Under the pieces are notes generated by a model. That model worked only from the letters and a program-made list of their open reading frames with translations, ran no database searches and was not told the origin of the DNA. Source: Palsa-883 sp963847615 (GTDB lineage Bacteria > Pseudomonadota > Alphaproteobacteria > Acetobacterales > Acetobacteraceae). Taken from it: a stretch of 64,000 nt of DNA. Of this stretch, positions 28,060-36,294 are shown in pieces (position 1 is the stretch's first letter; every line of letters begins with the position of its first letter). Both the position numbers and the translations under genes were made by a program. The DNA lies in contig CAWKAN010000019.1 in NCBI GenBank assembly GCA_963847615.1, forward strand, positions 186,001 through 250,000, read 5' to 3'.

Positions 28060-28380
28060 GGCGGGTGAATCGCAGTAAGGCTGGGGCTCCGCCCCAGACC
28101 CCGCCAGGGGGCTTTGCCCCCCTGGACCCCCCACCAGAGGCAGCGGCCTCTGGACTCCATGACTGGGAGTGTGGGGAGGGGAAGGGGGCGGGTGGGCGAG
28201 GCGATGGGGCGCCGTCCGGCAGGCCGGACGGCGCCCCATCGCCTCGCCCACCCGCCCCCTTCCCCTCCCCACACTCCCAGTGAAGGGTTCCAAGGGCTCC
28301 GCCCTTGGCGGGGTTCCAAGGGGCAGCGCCCCTTGGTGGGGTCTGGGGCGAAGCCCCAGCCTTACTGCGATTCACCCGCC
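28060..28380. repeat. Large palindromic intergenic element, copy 2
   Basis: 321 bp with three layers. An outer inverted repeat of 29 bp (28060-28088 and 28352-28380) is perfect and includes the pfkB stop codon region. Next come hairpins GGGGCTCCGCCCC, CCAGGGGGCTTTGCCCCC-type and CCAGAGGCAGCGGCCTCTGG on the left and CCAAGGGCTCCGCCCTTGG plus a second of the same kind on the right. The centre (28162-28281) is a perfect palindrome with 59-bp arms and a 2-nt AG loop. Its stem is identical to copy 4 apart from a paired T:A/C:G change. Confidence 0.92.
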
Positions 28381-29300
28381 CCCCCATCAGGGACCAACGC
28401 CTCGACCTGCGCGCGGGTCAGCCGGGCGGTGCCGACGCCGGCCACGGCCGCGGTGCCGGCGGCGATACCCCAGGCAAGCGCGCGCTCGGGGGCTTTGCCG
28501 CGTGCCAGCGCCAGGGTCATCGCCGCCAGGAACGCGTCGCCGGCACCGACCGCGCTGCGCACGGTCCCCTGCAGCGCTGCCATCCGGTGCACGCCGGCGG
28601 CGCTGGCCAGCAGCGCGCCCTCCGCGCCCAGGGTCAGCGCCACCATGCCCGCGGCGCCGCGGCCGACCAGCGCCATCGCCTCGTCCGCCTGCGCGCGGGG
28701 ATCGGCCAGCGGGCGGCCAAGCAGGTGGTGCAGTTCGTTCAGGCTCAGTTTGAGCAAGGTGATTCCCTGCCCAAGTGCCGCCTTCAGCGGCGAGCCGGAG
28801 CTATCCAGCACGAACGACTGGCCGCGTCGCGCGGCGATGCGCGCCGCCTGGGCGTAGAAATCGTCCGGGGCACCGCGCGGCAGGCTGCCGCTGGCGACCA
28901 CCCAGCCCGCCTCGATCTGCTCCAGCGCGGCGAGCATCGCCTGCCATTCCGGCGCCGTGACCACCGGTCCCTCGGGCACGAAGCGGTATTCCTGCCCGGT
29001 CGCCTGGTCGTGCACGGTGGTGCTGACGCGCGTGCGACCCGCGATCGGCAGGCTCCGGTGCGGCACGCCGGCGCCATCCAGCAACTCGTTCAGGAAGTGC
29101 CCGGTCACGTCGCCGGTCAGCACCAGCGCCAGCGTCTCGCCGCCCAGTTCGTGGATCACCCGCGCGACGTTCACCCCGCCGCCGCCCGGGTCCACGTGCT
29201 CGTCGAAGGTGCGGATCTTGTGCGTCGGGCGCACCACCGGCGCCGTAGACGCCATGTCGATGGCCGGATTGAGCGTCAGCGTGACAATACGCGGCACCAT
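28362..29300 (-). CDS. pfkB: PfkB-family sugar kinase, probable 6-phosphofructokinase II
   Basis: 312 residues. IVTLTLNPAIDMASTAPVVR and VDPGGGGVNVARVIHELGG match the N-terminal signature of PfkB/LacC/FruK kinases, and TVRSAVGAGDAFLAAMTLAL contains the GAGD anion-hole/catalytic motif with the catalytic Asp. Similarity of the N-terminus to E. coli PfkB favours fructose-6-phosphate as substrate; 1-phosphofructokinase or tagatose-6-phosphate kinase are alternatives. ATG 29300 lies 11 bp after the upstream gene's stop, so it is the third gene of the DAHP-synthase operon. The last codons (GAGESQ) lie inside the outer arm of palindromic element copy 2. Confidence 0.85.
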   Translation of the reverse strand: MVPRIVTLTLNPAIDMASTAPVVRPTHKIRTFDEHVDPGGGGVNVARVIHELGGETLALVLTGDVTGHFLNELLDGAGVPHRSLPIAGRTRVSTTVHDQATGQEYRFVPEGPVVTAPEWQAMLAALEQIEAGWVVASGSLPRGAPDDFYAQAARIAARRGQSFVLDSSGSPLKAALGQGITLLKLSLNELHHLLGRPLADPRAQADEAMALVGRGAAGMVALTLGAEGALLASAAGVHRMAALQGTVRSAVGAGDAFLAAMTLALARGKAPERALAWGIAAGTAAVAGVGTARLTRAQVEALVPDGGAGESQ

Positions 29301-29311
29301 CGCCCCGCGCC

Positions 29312-30478
29312 TCAGTCCGTCGCCCGTTTCCGCGCGCCATTCTTGCGCAGCAGGAACTCGCGGCCGAGCTTCACCATCGGCACCCCGTCGTACTCGATGA
29401 TGTCCGCCGTGGCGTAGGTCTCGTGCCACTGCTCCGGAATGAAACTGCCGGTGCCCACCAGGTCGATCGGCGCGCGCGCATCGGCCATCACCCGGCACTT
29501 CTCCACCCCGAACCCGGACGACACGACGATCCTCGCCTTCGGATAGCCCGCTGCGTCCAGCGCCTCGCGCGCCCGCCAGATCGCCGCGGCCGAGACCCCG
29601 GTGCCGACCAGGAAGCGCAGCTCCACGTCGCTGCGATAGCGCCGGATCGCGCCGGGTGCGTAGCGTTCCAGCACCGCGTAGCTCTCCGCCGGATCCAGCC
29701 CTTCGACGAACCGCCCGCCATGCGTGTCGAGGCGAAACGACAGCAGCCCCGCGGCGGCCAGGTCGGGAAACCGCTTGCACACCGCCAGCGAATCGCTGAT
29801 CTCGCGGCCGAAATAATCCACCAGCACCGTCATCGCCTCGTCGGGGAAGGTCTCGTGGAACATCTCCGCCGCGCGCAGCGTCGATCCGGCGTAGCCGATC
29901 AGCGAATGCGGCATGGTGCCCAGGCCGCGCGGCTGGCCGAACCAATGCGCGGTGCCGTCATTGGCATTGCCGATAAACCCCACCGCGCCCTCGCGCTTCG
30001 CCGCCTCGCTGCCCACCGCGGCGGCATAGGCCATCATCTCCTGCATCTCGGCCCCGGCGCAGTGCCGCGCCTCCATCGCCAGGAACGTCACCCCCGGCAG
30101 CGCCAGGGACATCTGATAGGCGTTGTGCGCGGCGACCGAGGCGGGGCCGATCTTCTGCAGCAAGATAGTTTCGAGGTCGGACAAATGCACCAGGCTGCCG
30201 GTGATGTAGGCGACCGGTTCGCCGGCGCCCACCCAGGCGCCCTCCGGGTACATCACCTCGGTATCGAAATGTGCGCCGCGCGCCGCCGCAACCATCTCCA
30301 GCCAGTCCACCATCAGCCGCGGCGCCGAGATCACCGGGCGGCGCAAAAACACCGCGTAGGTCACCCGCTTGTCGCCGAACCGCGCCACCACGCGCCTGGT
30401 GCGGCTGAAGTAGCTGTCGGTCCTGGCGGCGATGTCCGCCGCCAGCTCCGGCCCCATCTGCAGCCCGTCGGCGCTCAT
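29312..30478 (-). CDS. pncB: Nicotinate phosphoribosyltransferase
   Basis: 388 residues. Family features include TDSYFSRTRRVV (phosphoribosyltransferase N-terminus), MYPEGAWVGAGEPVAYITGS, the conserved LLQKIGPASVAAHNAY, and the phosphate-binding region ARIVVSSGFGVEKCRVM followed by LVGTGSFIP. The enzyme makes nicotinate mononucleotide from nicotinate and PRPP for NAD salvage. The start is ATG 30478 (MSADGLQMGP); the open frame continues 15 codons into the upstream gene. It is sandwiched with 10- and 11-bp gaps between DAHP synthase and pfkB. Confidence 0.85.
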   Translation of the reverse strand: MSADGLQMGPELAADIAARTDSYFSRTRRVVARFGDKRVTYAVFLRRPVISAPRLMVDWLEMVAAARGAHFDTEVMYPEGAWVGAGEPVAYITGSLVHLSDLETILLQKIGPASVAAHNAYQMSLALPGVTFLAMEARHCAGAEMQEMMAYAAAVGSEAAKREGAVGFIGNANDGTAHWFGQPRGLGTMPHSLIGYAGSTLRAAEMFHETFPDEAMTVLVDYFGREISDSLAVCKRFPDLAAAGLLSFRLDTHGGRFVEGLDPAESYAVLERYAPGAIRRYRSDVELRFLVGTGVSAAAIWRAREALDAAGYPKARIVVSSGFGVEKCRVMADARAPIDLVGTGSFIPEQWHETYATADIIEYDGVPMVKLGREFLLRKNGARKRATD

Positions 30479-30488
30479 CGCCGGCGCG

Positions 30489-31878
30489 CTACTCCGCGGC
30501 GGCCGACAACGGGCTGCCGGCACGGCGGCGCTTCAGCTCCTCGGCGACCAGGAACGCCAGCTCCAGCGACTGCTCGGCGTTCAGCCGCGGGTCGCAGAAG
30601 GTCTCGTAGCGCTCGCCGAGGTTCGCCTCGGTCAGCCGGTGCGCCCCGCCGATGCACTCGGTGACGTTTTGGCCGGTCATCTCGACGTGCACGCCGCCCG
30701 CCCAGGTGCCCTCGGCCGCGTGCACGTCGAAGAAGCCGCGCACCTCCGCCAGGATGGCATCGAACCGCCGCGTCTTCACGTTGTTCGACACCGTAATGGT
30801 GTTGCCGTGCATCGGGTCGGTGATCCACACCACCTTGTGGCCCGCCCGCTGCACCGCGCGCACCAGCGGCGGCAGCCGCGCGGCGATCTTGTCCGCGCCC
30901 ATGCGGCTGATCAGCGTCATCCGCCCCGGCTCGTTGGCCGGATTGAGCGTGTCGAGGATGCGCAGCAGGTCGTCCGGCTCCAGCGTCGGGCCGCATTTCA
31001 TGCCGATCGGGTTCTTCACCCCGCGCAGGAACTCGACATGCGCCCCATCGGCCTGGCGCGTGCGGTCGCCGATCCACAGGAAATGCGCCGAGCAGCCGTA
31101 CCACTCGTCGGTGGTGGAATCGATGCGGGTCAGCGCCTGCTCGTACGGCAGCAGCAGCGCCTCGTGGGCGACGTAGAAGTCGGTCTCGCGCAGGTCGCGC
31201 GTGGTCTCGCTGGTCATGCCGCAGGCGGTCATGAAGGACAGCGTCTCGTCGATGCGGTGCGCCAGGTCGCGGTAGCGTTCGGCCAGCGGCGAGCGCTCGA
31301 CGAAGCCGAGGTTCCAGCCGTGCACCCGGTGCAGGTCGGCATAGCCGCCCGAGGCGAAGGCGCGCAGCAGGTTCAGCTTGCTGGCCGCCTGGAAGTAGCC
31401 CAGCTCCATGCGCGCCGGATCGGGCACGCGGGCCGCGGGCGTGAAGTCCGGGCCGTTGATGATGTCGCCGCGGTAGCTGGGCAGCGTCTCGCCGCCGATG
31501 GTCTCGGTGTCCGACGAGCGTGGCTTGGCATACTGCCCGGCCATGCGCCCCATCTTCACCACCGGCAACGACGCGCCGAAGGTCAGCACCACCGCCATCT
31601 GCAGCAGCACGCGGAAGCTGTCGCGCAGGATGTTGGCGGTGAACTCGGCGAAGCTTTCGGCGCAGTCGCCGCCCAGCAGCACGATCGCCTTGCCATCGGC
31701 GGCCTTGGCGAGCTGCTGCTGCAGCCGGCGCGCCTCGCCGGCAAACACCAGCGGCGGGTAGCGGCCGAGTTTCTCCTCCATCGCGGCGAGCGCGGCCAGG
31801 TCCGGATAGGCCGGCACCTGCTTGATCGGACGGTTGCGCCACGAGTTCCGGAGACCAGGCGTTGCTGCTGGTGGTCAT
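30489..31878 (-). pseudogene. Class II 3-deoxy-7-phosphoheptulonate (DAHP) synthase with one-base frameshift near the start
   Basis: The main frame gives 443 residues from 31817 with class II DAHP synthase hallmarks: PPLVFAGEARRLQQQLAKAA, LLGGDCAESFAEF (metal/PEP site), KNPIGMKCGPTLEPDDLLRI, ITDPMHGNTITV and GGVHVEMTGQNVTECIGG. The true N-terminus (MTTSSNAWSPE, ATG 31878) is in another frame; removing one base at 31845 joins it to SWRNRPIKQVPAYPD, the expected W-x-P-x-SWR N-terminal motif. Repaired length is 462 residues. This enzyme starts the shikimate pathway. A downstream GTG (31817) might still allow a shortened product. A sequence error is quite possible for such an enzyme. Confidence 0.85.
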
Positions 31879-32201
31879 GTCTTCCTCCTCCACCGCCCCC
31901 GCGAGGGCGTCCCGCAGGGCGGCGACATCGGACGTCGGCGGCCCCGGGCAGGCGCGTTATCCACCGAAACGGCCCGCCGCGCTACTGCGATGCCCGCCTG
32001 GGTCGCGGCGACGGTCCCGGGGGACTTTCCCCCGACCGCGACACGGGCGCTGCGGCGGGCGGGTTTTTCCCGCTCCGGGCGGGCCGGCTGGCTGGCAGGC
32101 GGACGGGGGCGGGCAGGGGGCCGCTGGTCGCATGCGCCGCCCGCCGTGCGCCCGCCGGCGATCGGGCGTGCTGCCCGGCCGACGCGGCTCGCCCGCCGTG
32201 C
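31879..32201. other. Upstream region of the DAHP synthase gene
   Basis: 323 bp of very GC-rich sequence between the DAHP synthase start and the 129-bp repeat array. It should contain the promoter of the aro-pncB-pfkB operon. I see several potential hairpins (for example around 32020-32070) but no clear -10/-35 pair and no aromatic-residue leader peptide I would defend. Confidence 0.4.
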
Positions 32202-33175
32202 CACGTTGCATGGGGTTGTTGCGCGGTTTGTCGCCCCGGTCGGCGCTGCGGCGGCCGGAGCGGCGGCGCTCGGCGGTCGCGGCTTGGGGTCGGCCGGGCG
32301 GCCGCGGTGGCAGTCGATGCGCCCCGTCTTCACGTTGCATGGGGTTGTTGCGCGGTTTGTCGCCCCGGTCGGCGCTGCGGCGGCCGGAGCGGCGTCGCTC
32401 GGCGGTCGCGGCTTGGGGTCGGCCCGGCGGCCGAGCCGGCACCCAGCGCGCCCCGTCCTCACGTTGCATGGGGTTGTTGCGCGGTTTGTCGCCCCGGTCG
32501 GCGCTGCGGCGGCCGGGCGGGCGTCGCTCGGCGGTCGCGGCTTGGGGTCGGCCGGGCGGCCGAGCCGGCATCCAGCGCGCCTCGTCCTCACGTTGCATGG
32601 GGTTGTGGCCGGATTTTTCGCGGCCACCACCGGCGCCCGGACCGGGGGCATCGCGCCCCCAGGCCGCCCGACCGGGCCGGCCGGCGGGCCGAGCCGCCGC
32701 CGTTCGCGCGCCGTCCTCACGTTGCATGGGGTTGTGGCCGGATTTTTCGCGGCCACCACCGGCGCTCGGACCGGGGGCATCGCGATCCCAGGCCGCCCGA
32801 CCGGGCCGGCCGGCGGACCGCGCCGCCGCCGTTCGCGCGCCGTCCTCACGTTGCATGGGGTTGTGGCCGAATTTTTCGCGGCCACCACCGGCGCCCGGAC
32901 CGGGGGCATCGCGATCCCAGGCCGCCCGACCGGGCCGGCCGGCGGACCGCGCCGCCGCCGCTCGCGCGCCGTCCTCACGTTGCATGGGGTTGTGGCCGGA
33001 TTTTTCGCGGCCACCACCGGCGCCCGGACCGGGGGCATCGCGCCCCCAGGCCGCCCGACCGCGCCGACCGTCGCCCCACGCGGCTGCCCGGCCCCCACCG
33101 TCCTCACGTTGCATGGGGTTGTGTCGCAGATTTCCCGCCCTTGCCGAACCGCCCCCGGACCGGGGACGTTGGCTC
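32202..33175. repeat. Tandem array of eight 129-bp units
   Basis: Units begin with CACGTTGCATGGGGTTGT at 32202, 32331, 32460, 32589, 32718, 32847, 32976 and 33105, exactly 129 bp apart each time. The 18-bp head is identical in all eight. The bodies fall into two types: units 1-3 (GCGGTTTGTCGCCCC-type) and units 4-7 (CGGATTTTTCGCGGCC-type). Unit 8 keeps the head and degenerates after about 70 bp. Because 129 is a multiple of three, frames on both strands stay open through the array; none shows a convincing start or a clear synonymous-substitution pattern. It lies upstream of the DAHP synthase operon. Confidence 0.93.
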
Positions 33176-33494
33176 GTGCTGCCAACGGCAGGTGCGCGGG
33201 CCGCCGGTCGCCCGCCCTGACCTGGATCACACTGCGAAAGCGCCGTACCGTCCACGTGACCCGGCGCCAAACGACCCCCTGCACGCCATCGCCCGGCGGC
33301 GCTCGGACAACTTGGGGGCAGGTTGAAATGGGTTGCATCGGTGATCCTGGCGATCCGGTGACAGTTAGTCTGTCTTACACCAGATCGCCCGGCCTGCGCT
33401 ACGCGGCCGTCGGGTTCGTGCCGGTTCTTGCCGGCAAGCGATGCCAGCCCGCCCGCAAAGCCCGGCGGGCAGGGGATCCGTGCGCTCGCCGCCC

Positions 33495-33573
33495 GCAAGC
33501 AAGCAAGATTTTTAACACGGAGAAAAAGCTTAAGGACGTGGGAGACCACGGAGCTGTCGAGGGAACGGCCGCA
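33495..33573. repeat. CACGGAG-type repeat, partial
   Basis: The sequence GCAAGCAAGATTTTTAACAC is followed by GGAG and, about 40 bp later, a second CACGGAG. The same A-rich leader and CACGGAG words occur in the foldback element at 45.5 kb. This copy seems to have one arm only. The surrounding 33.2-33.67 kb contains no gene I recognise. Confidence 0.55.
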
Positions 33574-33674
33574 GCGCCGCATGGCCAACGGCGTCAGGGG
33601 GCCACCAGCACCAGGGCCCCGCGCCCCGCGCCGCTCAGCACCATGAAAAATCCCCCGGCTCCGGCCCGACCGGT

Positions 33675-34391
33675 TCAGTCGCCGCAGCAGTCGTCGCCGC
33701 GCCATGCCTCCCGCCCTTCCCTGACCAGGAACCAGACGATGCCGAGCGAGGTCACGGCATCGACCCACCACGCTCCGCTCAGGCCCTCGGCAACCAGGCC
33801 GACCAGCACCACCAGGGACAGCCAGCCGCACGTCACGCTCTCCATCGCGTCGGCCCGCATCGCGCGGCTGCCGAGCGCCTCGGCGAGGGCGATCTTGCGC
33901 CGCGCCAGCACGAACATCACCGGCATCGCCAGCGCCGCGACCAACAGCCCCAGCCAGGAAAACCTCTCGCCCGTCTGCGTCCACAGCTTCCACGCCGCCG
34001 CGGCCACCACATAGGCGGCGAGCCCGAGCAGCAGGCCGCCCGCGATGCGGCGCGCCGCGTGCTCCGCCGTTTCGGCGAAGTCCTGGCCGCGACGGAGTTC
34101 AACGCTCAACCGCCAGATCAGCACGAAGGCCGATGCGAGTTCGATCAGGCTGTCGATCCCGAACGCAAGCAAGCTCACGCTTGCCGCCTGCACGCCGCTC
34201 CAACCACCGGCGGCGGCCTCGATCACCAGCCAGGCGACGGTCGCGTATTCCAGCCGGAAGGCAAGCCGCACCAGCCCCGCCCGCCCGACGCCGAGGGCAA
34301 CCTCGGCCGGCGCCGGCTGGGCTGCGCCGCAGGTCTCCGTACGGCCAGCCGCGGACGGGCTGGGACCACAAGCGGATGGCACATCGTCCAT
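33675..34391 (-). CDS. Cation efflux (CDF-like) membrane transporter
   Basis: 238 residues with about six membrane helices and no cytosolic C-terminal domain. The CDF-type metal-site helices are recognisable but altered: LLAFGIDSLIELASAFVLIW (TM2, Asp present, usual His missing) and RADAMESVTCGWLSLVVLVG (TM5, Asp present). The N-terminus (about 45 residues) is polar and includes Cys residues; the C-terminus ends in DDCCGD. Probably exports or sequesters a divalent metal. ATG 34391 is chosen; the upstream open frame lacks coding features. No metal-responsive regulator is adjacent. Confidence 0.78.
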   Translation of the reverse strand: MDDVPSACGPSPSAAGRTETCGAAQPAPAEVALGVGRAGLVRLAFRLEYATVAWLVIEAAAGGWSGVQAASVSLLAFGIDSLIELASAFVLIWRLSVELRRGQDFAETAEHAARRIAGGLLLGLAAYVVAAAAWKLWTQTGERFSWLGLLVAALAMPVMFVLARRKIALAEALGSRAMRADAMESVTCGWLSLVVLVGLVAEGLSGAWWVDAVTSLGIVWFLVREGREAWRGDDCCGD

Positions 34392-34772
34392 CGCGTTACC
34401 TCGACCGCTGCGACATGGCTCCCCGCATACACGGCGCCGCCAGGACGGCGTCAAGCACGGGGCAGGGAGGTTCGGCCGCGACCAACTGACGCGAACCAGC
34501 GCCACCAGGATGGAGCCGGTTCGCACCCAGGCGCCGATCGGGCTGTTGCTGCCGCCGGTCCGCACCGGAGGCAACTGTCGGGATCATGCCCGGATGCATT
34601 CGGCGCCGGCGCGTTGCATCCGCCGCGGCCGAAACCTCGGCCTGTCACAGGCCTGGGCGCGGGGAAGCGGGCGCCTCCCCGGCCCGTGCCGGCAAGGCAG
34701 CGGGTCCCACCGTATCGCCGATGCGTCGGCGCCCCTATACCGCGCCGACCTGGCCCTTGGGAGCGCGATCGG
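34392..34772. other. 381-bp divergent intergenic region, nothing recognised
   Basis: Between the cation transporter (minus) and the methyltransferase (plus). Overlapping open frames show no motif. It must hold both promoters, but no element stands out. Confidence 0.4.
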
Positions 34773-35387
34773 GTGACCTCCACGCTGCAGCGCTACCAGC
34801 GCATTGCCCCGCTGTACGACCTGCTCGACCTGCCGTTCGAATACCGGCGGTATCGGCGCATCCGGCCATTGCTGTTCGAGGGCCTGGCCGGCCGGATCCT
34901 GGATGCCGGCGTCGGCACCCTGCGCAACGCGCCGTTCTACCCGCAAGGCGCCCACGTGGTCGGGATCGATTTCAGCCCCGCCATGCTCGCGCGCGCCGAG
35001 CGCCGGCGCGCGCAGTCCGCCGCGTCGATCGAGTTGCGGCAGATGGACGTGGCCCGGCTCGACTTTCCGCCGGCCTGTTTCGATGCCGCGGTGGCGACGT
35101 TCCTGTTCTGCGTGCTGGAAGACGACCATCAGGTGGCGGCGCTGCGCGAGCTGCGCCGGGTGGTGCGCCCTGGCGGCACGATCCGGCTGCTGGAGTATGT
35201 CCGTCCGCGCGGCAAGCTGCGCCGCCTGAGCGTCGCGCTGTGGCAGCCCTGGGTCGCCTGGGCCTACGGCGCCGGCTTCGACCGCAACACCGCGGCACAC
35301 GTCCCGGAAGCCGGCCTGGAACTTCTCGATGCCAGGTTCGTCGTGGACGACCTGATGCAGTTGCTCACCATCCGCGTTCCCGACTGA
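34773..35387 (+). CDS. Class I SAM-dependent methyltransferase (Methyltransf_11 type)
   Basis: 204 residues from GTG 34773. The SAM-binding motif I is ILDAGVGTLRNAPFY, motif II VVGIDFSPAMLARAERR, then MDVARLDFPPACFDAAVATF and LRELRRVVRPGGTIRLLEYV (post-I and motif III regions). The N-terminal YQRIAPLYDLLDLPFEYRRY resembles UbiE/PmtA-like small-molecule or lipid methyltransferases. Substrate unknown. The start is inferred from the beginning of homology; no ATG is available nearby in frame. It is flanked by a long repeat-containing gap on its 3' side. Confidence 0.82.
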   Translation: MTSTLQRYQRIAPLYDLLDLPFEYRRYRRIRPLLFEGLAGRILDAGVGTLRNAPFYPQGAHVVGIDFSPAMLARAERRRAQSAASIELRQMDVARLDFPPACFDAAVATFLFCVLEDDHQVAALRELRRVVRPGGTIRLLEYVRPRGKLRRLSVALWQPWVAWAYGAGFDRNTAAHVPEAGLELLDARFVVDDLMQLLTIRVPD

Positions 35388-35584
35388 TCCGTGCCCGCAA
35401 CCACTGGCCGCGCAGGCATTTCCCTAGACCCATGCGCCATCGGCCGGACGCAAATGGCGCAATCGGTCAGCCGCGGCAAACGCCCGGTGCGCCAATCACG
35501 CCGCGAACGGCGGCTTTGGCCCGCCGTCGAAACGCGCCCATCATACCAGCCGACGGAAAGCTTGACCTATGGGCGCCGCACCCT

Positions 35585-35673
35585 CGTTATGCCGAGCGCC
35601 GGCCCAGGATCCACGATTTTGCTTGCTGCACGCAGGCAAGAAGTCATGGATGCCGGCCTGCGCTGGCAAGACG
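35585..35673. repeat. CGTCATGCCGG-type intergenic foldback repeat, copy A
   Basis: The left half (CGTTATGCCGAGCGCCGGCC, then GGATCCACGATTTTGC) is answered by an inverted right half (GTCATGGATGCCGGCCTGCG, then CTGGCAAGACG). It belongs to the widespread proteobacterial family of palindromic intergenic repeats whose consensus is roughly CGTCATGCCGGCG...GGCATCCACGA. A second copy lies at 58.75 kb. Confidence 0.7.
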
Positions 35674-35834
35674 TGGGTGCGCCGGACATGCCGCGTTGCG
35701 GATCGGCGGTGCTCAGCTCGGTCTCGGCCGCAACCACTCGTTCCAGCCCCGGCTGGATACCGCCTCCTCCCGGGATCACGGCGCGACGCCTGGCTCAAGT
35801 CACATCGACTGCGGAGCCCGCCTCAAATATGCGG

Positions 35835-35864
35835 TTGCAATGCAAAGGCGCAACGGTCTAGGGT
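35835..35864 (+). promoter_or_regulatory. Possible sigma-70-type promoter for the TM2 gene
   Basis: TTGCAA (35835-35840), an 18-bp spacer and TAGGGT (35859-35864) lie 31 bp before the GTG start. The -35 is fair and the -10 is weak; placement rests on position in an otherwise GC-rich region. Confidence 0.35.
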
Positions 35865-35895
35865 ACACAATCGCGTCCATTTTCAGGAGTGGCCC

Positions 35896-36249
35896 GTGTC
35901 CGAGTCCGGTCCGATAGCAGCCGTGCCGAACCAAACCCCACAGAGCCCGCACATCCAGCGCGATGCACAGGCGATCATGCGATATGACGCCAACAAGAAA
36001 TCTGTCGGGGTGGCCTATGTCCTTTGGTTCTTCTTCGGCTCGCTAGGCGCCCATCGGTTCTATCTCAAGCAAACGGGGACCGCCGTGGCGATGCTGATCA
36101 TCACGCTCATTTCGATCCCCCTCGCGTTTGTTGTCATAGGGTTCGCCGGCTTAGCGATTGTCTGGATCTGGGTGATCGTAGATGCCTTCCTCATTCCAGG
36201 CATCGCACGGGGCTATAACAATCAATTAATCAATAATCTCGTGACGTAG
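35896..36249 (+). CDS. TM2-domain membrane protein
   Basis: 117 residues from GTG 35896, preceded by AGGAG at ideal spacing. After a polar N-terminus of about 35 residues comes the TM2 domain: KKSVGVAYVLWFFFGSLGAH, RFYLKQTGTAVAMLI, and VWIWVIVDAFLIPGIARGYN. The basic residue-rich start, the G-x-x-G-x-H-RFYL turn and the DAF/IPG end are the domain signature. Bacterial members are small inner-membrane proteins of unknown role. Codon usage is visibly less GC-rich than in the neighbours, so the gene may have been acquired. The gene is bracketed by related end-like sequences (35539-35567 and 36255-36282). Confidence 0.85.
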   Translation: MSESGPIAAVPNQTPQSPHIQRDAQAIMRYDANKKSVGVAYVLWFFFGSLGAHRFYLKQTGTAVAMLIITLISIPLAFVVIGFAGLAIVWIWVIVDAFLIPGIARGYNNQLINNLVT

Positions 36250-36294
36250 CCAAGAGTCGATCATTCGGACGCCTGGTATCAGATCCCCCCGCCG

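Larger units (their letters stand above)
35388..35895. other. 508-bp intergenic region carrying a foldback repeat
   Basis: It contains the CGTCATGCCGG-type repeat (35585-35673), an end-like sequence TCATACCAG...GACC (35539-35567) and, at its right end, a probable promoter for the TM2 gene. No coding sequence is recognised. Confidence 0.5.

Noticed and set aside
32202..33233. CRISPR array
   Set aside because: Units are 129 bp, the conserved head is only about 18-25 bp, and the intervening parts are shared among units rather than unique spacers. No cas genes are present.
30432..33326. Very long open frame (964 codons) across the DAHP synthase and the repeat array on the plus strand
   Set aside because: It is antisense to a clearly recognised enzyme gene over its first 1.4 kb and stays open through the array only because the repeat period is a multiple of three in GC-rich DNA.
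31875..33338. Minus-strand repeat protein (487 codons) encoded by the 129-bp array
   Set aside because: No ribosome-binding site or recognisable domain, several frames on both strands are equally open, and substitutions between units are not clearly synonymous in any one frame. Kept as a possibility in the findings only.
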